Source: an uncultured Tropicimonas sp. (GTDB lineage: Bacteria; Pseudomonadota; Alphaproteobacteria; Rhodobacterales; Rhodobacteraceae). From it: a stretch of DNA of 64,000 nucleotides. Of the stretch, positions 59,932 through 64,000 are shown piece by piece. The translations under genes and the position numbers were made by a program. The DNA is taken from the NCBI GenBank assembly GCA_947495685.1, contig CANLZY010000012.1, positions 91,887-155,886 of the forward strand, given 5' to 3'. Under the pieces are notes generated by a model. The model saw only the letters and a program-made list of their open reading frames with translations, did no database searches and had not been told where the DNA came from. The first letter of the stretch is position 1. Every line of letters starts with the position of its first letter.

Positions 59932-62133
59932 ATGCAACATACCCCGATCGCCACCGGAAACGCCTCTGCGCCGCCGATGTCCGTAGCGCCACTGCGTCCG
60001 GCATTGCTTGCCCGCTATGCCGGACTGGAGGAACTGCGCTACGATTACCCGTTGGTTTTGACCGAGAGCATGGATGGCCAGCACTTGTTCCGTCCGCTCA
60101 GCCGGATCATTGACAATGTGCTCAGGGCGACGGCCACGCCAGGGCCGGCGGGCGAGGCCTTGCGCCAGCAGGTGCTGCGGCTGGAAATGCGGATTCGGCA
60201 CGCCGTTGCCGAAGGTCAGGAGGGCAGGTTGTCCGACCTCTGGCGCGAGTTGTCCGCCGACCTGATCCGACAGAGTGGCGAGGCACCGTTCGGCCCGCTT
60301 GATACCAATCTGGACACTGCGCGACGGGCATTGAAGGTTGATGGCCTGGTGATCGGTTGCGACGCCGGGACGCCCGGAAAGGTTCTGACCCACGCCTGGG
60401 AAGCCGTACATGCCGAGCGCGCGCGCCGGTTCCGCAAGCGGGTCGACGGGTTGATCCTGCGGCTGTCGGACATCCTGAAGTCCGACTTCATGAAATCCGA
60501 CGAGGCGCATGGGCCGAAGGCGCTGGAATCGGCCATGGGCGCCCATCGGGACGGATCTGTCGATTTCGGAGCCTTGTCGGCGGTTCTGGCGCGGGCGCGT
60601 CCCGAAGACCGCATTCCAAATGACCGGGTGGAGCGGATCCGGAAGGTTCTGGCGGTTCTGAAATGCCAGCCGTTCTATGCCCCCGGGCGCGCCTCGCATT
60701 TCTGCGCCAACCGCCGCGAAACCTACAGCTACACGTTCGACAGTTGCTCGGCGGCCCTAGATGCTCTCAGGGAACGGTTGCCGGATGTGCTCGACTTCAC
60801 CAAGGCACTGACGATTGCCGAACTGGAGGTCGAGAACAAGTACCGCGCCGAGTTGCACGACCCGATCTTTGAACAGTTCGACGAAAGCGATCTGACATCA
60901 GATCAGATGGGGTTGCTGCCATCATCGCTGGTGTTCCTGCGCGACGGCGTGACCGACCCGACAGAAATTACCCGTGCCTTCGAGGCGCTGGCCAGCCAGT
61001 TGCCGATCACCATCCTTATCCAGACCGATGATATTCTCGGTGCCACTTCGCCCGAACCGCCACGGGCCTCGCTTGCCGCCGGGACGGCGCGATTGGCGGC
61101 CATGGCGATGGGGCTCAACAACGCCTTTGTGCTGCAATCGGCCAGCGCGCACCTCTATCGAATGCGCGACCGGCTGGTTGGGGGGCTGCACTTCGACGGG
61201 CCGGCGCTGTTCAGCATCTATTCCGGCGCCACGGCAACGGCGCCCGGCATTCCCGCGTATATCCTGTCGGCTGCGGCGACGGAATCGCGGGCCTTCCCAA
61301 GTTTCACCTATGACCCCACGGCCGGCCCGGATTGGGCGCGTCGGTTCGATCTGTCTGACAATCCGCAGAACGACGTCGACTGGCCGCAACACGACCTCGC
61401 CTTCGAGGATGCGATCGGACAGCGACAGTCGGAATCGGTGGCATTCACCTTTGCCGACTTTGCCGTTTGTGATCAACGGTACGCCCGATTCTGCCATTCG
61501 CAGACGCGGGTGGAATGGACGACCACAATGGTGCCTGTCTGCGACTGGCTCAAGGAAACCGGCGCTGCCGAGTATCTGCACAAACCCTATGTCTGTGGCG
61601 TGGACCCGGATGACCGGATGGTGCGGATCGTGGTCGATGACAAGATCACCGAGGCGGCGCGGCGCTGCAACGATGCGTGGCGCCGGTTGCAGGAACTTGC
61701 CGGGATCAACAACTCCCACGCGCTGAAACTGCTGGCGGACGAGCGCAAGGCCCGCGAATCTGCCGCGCGCACTGCAGAACCACCCGCGCCGTCCATGGTG
61801 CCGGTGGCTGACGTGCAAGCGCCAACGCCCGTCGTCGCGTCCACGGCAATCGATGGGCCGGAAGTCACGCCCGACAAGACGTCTGATGACGGACCCTGGA
61901 TAGAAACTGCGCGTTGCACGACCTGCAATGAATGCACCCAGATCAGCAAATCCCTGTTTGCCTACAACGAAAACATGCAGGCCTATGTCGCCGACCCGGA
62001 TGGCGGAACCTACCGGCAATTGGTCGAAGCGGCGGAAAGCTGTCAGGTCAGCATCATACACCCGGGCAAGCCGCGCAACCCGCAGGAGCCGAATCTGGAC
62101 GACCTGATCGAACGGGCCGAAGCGTTCAATTGA
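59932..62133 (+). CDS. large accessory protein with C-terminal FeS module, 2-oxoacid oxidoreductase operon
   Basis: A 733-residue protein whose first ~610 residues I cannot assign to a family. A central stretch (P-A-L-F-S-I-Y-S-G-A near residue 425, then E-S-R-A-F-P-S-F-T-Y-D-P) reads loosely like the substrate-facing part of single-chain pyruvate:ferredoxin oxidoreductases, but this is a memory-level resemblance. A Pro/Ala linker (about residues 612-655) leads to a ferredoxin-like tail with cysteines at 662, 665, 668 and 704 (C-T-T-C-N-E-C, then E-S-C-Q-V), suited to one [4Fe-4S] cluster. It is 6 bp after the beta subunit, so it is most likely a dedicated subunit of that enzyme and its electron exit. 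Confidence 0.8.
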   Translation: MQHTPIATGNASAPPMSVAPLRPALLARYAGLEELRYDYPLVLTESMDGQHLFRPLSRIIDNVLRATATPGPAGEALRQQVLRLEMRIRHAVAEGQEGRLSDLWRELSADLIRQSGEAPFGPLDTNLDTARRALKVDGLVIGCDAGTPGKVLTHAWEAVHAERARRFRKRVDGLILRLSDILKSDFMKSDEAHGPKALESAMGAHRDGSVDFGALSAVLARARPEDRIPNDRVERIRKVLAVLKCQPFYAPGRASHFCANRRETYSYTFDSCSAALDALRERLPDVLDFTKALTIAELEVENKYRAELHDPIFEQFDESDLTSDQMGLLPSSLVFLRDGVTDPTEITRAFEALASQLPITILIQTDDILGATSPEPPRASLAAGTARLAAMAMGLNNAFVLQSASAHLYRMRDRLVGGLHFDGPALFSIYSGATATAPGIPAYILSAAATESRAFPSFTYDPTAGPDWARRFDLSDNPQNDVDWPQHDLAFEDAIGQRQSESVAFTFADFAVCDQRYARFCHSQTRVEWTTTMVPVCDWLKETGAAEYLHKPYVCGVDPDDRMVRIVVDDKITEAARRCNDAWRRLQELAGINNSHALKLLADERKARESAARTAEPPAPSMVPVADVQAPTPVVASTAIDGPEVTPDKTSDDGPWIETARCTTCNECTQISKSLFAYNENMQAYVADPDGGTYRQLVEAAESCQVSIIHPGKPRNPQEPNLDDLIERAEAFN

Positions 62134-62301
62134 TCTGGTAGGCATAGGGGGCTCTGCCACAGCGGCGCCCCCATCTGTTGGTTCGCGAAAAAGTTTGCCC
62201 CGCGACCAAAAGTTTGCACTCGACGTGAATACATGAAGAACGAAGAGGCGCGAAGCTTCCCATGTTCGCCTATATCGCTGTTGCAGCAATATTCAGGTAG
62301 G
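62134..62301. other. gap between the oxidoreductase operon and IS1182
   Basis: This 168-bp stretch contains two copies of AAAAGTTTGC about 20 bp apart (62189 and 62208). No terminator hairpin with a T-run was found after the preceding operon. Confidence 0.45.
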
Positions 62302-63917
62302 GCGCTTTTCGTTGAAAAGCTCTCGTTGATCGAATGCGCTTGGACTGATTCAATTTCTGCATTGATGCAGGGGATTGACTGCGATGATGGGACCGAAGCA
62401 GGAAGCGCATGCGGCGCTGTTCTACGAGTTTTCTAGTGAGGATCATGTGCCGGAAAATCATCTGCTGCGGTCGATCGACCGGTTTGTCGATCTGAGCAGT
62501 ATCCGTCCGCACCTGGCGGAGTTCTGCAGCCACACAGGCCGCCCTTCGATTGATCCTGAACTGCTGATCCGCATGTTGCTGGTCGGGTATTGTCTCGGGA
62601 TCCGTTCCGAGCGGCGGCTCTGTGAAGAGGCGCATCTGAACCTGGCGTACCGTTGGTTCTGTCGTCTCGATCTGACAGACCCCGTGCCGGATCACTCCAC
62701 CTTTTCCAAGAACAGGCACGGCCGGTTCCGTGACAGCGATCTGCTCCGGCATCTGCTCGAGGCGACTGTAGCGCGTTGCATTGCTGACGGTCTGGTCTCC
62801 GGTCAGCGCTTTGCGGCAGATGCCAGCCTGATCCGTTGCCCGGCAGGGCATGTTTACATGCCCGAGAGGGGAGGCGGACGCGAACAAGCAAAACTCAACC
62901 CCGAAAGCCGACTGGGACGCGTCTACAATCACTCCAGACGATGCACCGCGCGCGGTGCGTGAACATCTCGACATGCTTGATGATGCGGCCTTTGGTGCTG
63001 CGACGACCGTCGAGCCGACGTTCACCTCTCATTCCGACCCCTCCAGCCAGTGGAGTGAGGAGCGTCGGCAAAAAATCCGGGGGATCATCTGTCCGACGAA
63101 CGCACGTAAAGGTCCGGCTTTCTCTGCATATTCTGCGAACGACCTGATCGACACCGACCACAGCGTGATTGTCGGTCTCGAGGCCACCAGATCCATCCGG
63201 CAAGCAGAGGTGGGCTCCGTGGGTTCGATGTTGGGGCGGGTCAAAGATCAATTTGGCCTCCACCCCGAGCGGCTCATCGCGGACGCCGCCCATGGATCTG
63301 GCCCATGCTGGACTGGTTGGTGAAGCGCGAGATTGCTCCCCACATCCCCGTGTTCGATCGGGCCGGGCGCAAGGATGGGACATGGAGCCGCACCGATTTT
63401 GAGTGGGACGCCGAGACCAACCAATACATCTGCCCGGAAGGCGAAGCGCTGAAACAGTTCCGCCGAAACCACTCGGATCCGAACCGGGGACCGACCCGGA
63501 AGGGCGTCGCCAAATACCAGGCGTTGAAACAGACCTGTCTGGCCTGTCCGTCCAAATCAAAATGCTGCCCGAATGCCGATGCTCGAAAGATCACCCGCGC
63601 GGAACATGAAGACGCCCGCCAGGTCGCCCGCGACATCGCGAAAACCAGCAATACGAGATCTCGATGAAGCTTCGGAAGAAGGTCGAGATGCTGTTCGCTC
63701 ATCTGAAGCGGATACTCGGCCTCAACCGGCTCCGATAACGGGGTCCGAACGGCGCAAATGACGAATTCCGCCTCGCCGCAACCGCCGAGACCCTTCGGAC
63801 GTTGGCCAAGATCTTTCCTGCGCCGCAGAAACCGCGAGACGTCTGACAGGAAAGGTGCATGCGCTGTCACCAGTCCACAGTTCTCTGCGTTCGCAACACG
63901 ATGTTTTTCTACAGAAT
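62302..63917 (+). mobile_element. IS1182-family insertion sequence, degenerate
   Basis: About 1.6 kb, the usual size for the family. The left leader (62302-62383, with TTTCGTTGAAAA and CTGATTCAATT) is repeated in direct orientation from 63918, which sets the approximate right limit. Terminal inverted repeats were not resolved. The transposase inside is broken, so the copy is not autonomous. Confidence 0.7.
62384..63846 (+). pseudogene. IS1182-family transposase, frameshifted
   Basis: The N-terminal text (G-P-K-Q-E-A-H-A-A-L-F-Y-E-F-S near residue 3, H-S-T-F-S-K-N-R near residue 104) and C-terminal text (K-V-E-M-L-F-A-H-L-K-R-I-L-G-L) are those of IS1182 transposases, but the chain needs several frame changes to read through. 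Breaks are seen near 62840 (with about 34 extra bases holding a palindrome), near 63300, near 63645, and an in-frame TAA at about 63736. The expected end L-A-K-I-F-P-A-P-Q is still readable to 63846. Confidence 0.85.
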
Positions 63918-64000
63918 CCGCCTATTTCGTTGAAAACCTCATGCTTGATCGAAGGGCATCCGGCTGATTCAATTCCTGCAATGTGTGGGAGGACCGGCGA
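63918..64000 (+). mobile_element. left end of a second IS1182-family copy (runs off window)
   Basis: The last 83 bases repeat the leader of the IS1182 element at 62302 in the same orientation: TTTCGTTGAAAA, TTGATCGAA and CTGATTCAATT occur in order with similar spacing. The window ends before any transposase start. A tandem array or a nested insertion is possible. Confidence 0.5.

Noticed and set aside
1..64000. tRNA and rRNA genes
   Set aside because: I looked for T-loop (GGTTCGA-type) and anticodon-arm patterns and for rRNA text by eye and found none that fold; a dedicated scan would be decisive.

Overview
The window reads as one continuous chromosomal segment of a high-GC alphaproteobacterium. 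Rhodobacterales (Roseobacter/Paracoccaceae side) fits best. The supporting evidence is family composition and gene order: argH - small lipoproteins - lysA - TIGR02302 protein, malyl-CoA lyase (mcl1), TRAP transport, COQ9, a TrcR/DUF1013 regulator, VPLPA-CTERM-like proteins, DgcN/DgcA, and a GAAC-N7-GAAC type LexA box. I cannot name a genus. No tRNA, rRNA, CRISPR array or prophage was seen.

Layout. 1-8.4 kb: end of argH, two small lipoproteins, lysA, an 866-residue membrane/coiled protein, two lysophospholipid acyltransferases and ftsEX. 8.5-13 kb: zinc-ribbon membrane protein, mcl1, accA and a broken cytochrome c peroxidase gene. 13-16 kb: a three-gene D-amino-acid/D-glutamate operon (dgcN, dgcA, class IV aminotransferase). 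16-20.4 kb: small conserved proteins, an N-formylglutamate amidohydrolase family member, pyk, rpmI-rplT. 20.4-27 kb: SulP transporter lacking a STAS domain; pheS and pheT separated by two small membrane-protein genes on the opposite strand; a C40 peptidase. 27-33 kb: MsrQ-like protein, YtoQ, a recent tandem duplication of a sorted surface protein, rpsU, COQ9, quinone oxidoreductase. 32.9-33.75 kb: an apparently intact IS5-family element. 33.9-42.7 kb: aqpZ, RNase T2, DUF1013, a polytopic membrane protein, dnaX-ybaB-recR, rsgA, and the 4.5S SRP RNA gene. 42.9-45.8 kb: a dnaE2 error-prone polymerase lacking its C-terminal OB region, with an SOS-box candidate upstream. 45.9-54 kb: a complete L-threonate catabolic locus (LacI regulator, TRAP importer, ltnD, otnK, otnC, otnI) with a perfect 18-bp palindromic operator candidate. 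54.5-62.1 kb: a five-gene 2-oxoacid oxidoreductase operon. 62.3-64 kb: a decayed IS1182-family element followed by the left end of a second copy.

How the genes work together. Three metabolic modules stand out. (1) dgcN-dgcA-aminotransferase would collect amino groups from D-amino acids on D-glutamate and return them as N-acetyl-L-glutamate. (2) The threonate locus imports a four-carbon sugar acid and converts it to dihydroxyacetone phosphate. (3) The operon at 54.5-62.1 kb joins a two-protein NAD(P)H-type flavin/iron-sulfur electron-transfer pair to a thiamine-diphosphate 2-oxoacid oxidoreductase. It ends with a 733-residue protein whose first ~610 residues I cannot assign and whose tail has four cysteines arranged for an iron-sulfur cluster. 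This is the best candidate in the window for an undescribed system.

Start codons were chosen from ribosome-binding-site spacing and conserved N-termini. Several genes use GTG or TTG. Family identifications are from reading the translations, not from database searches.
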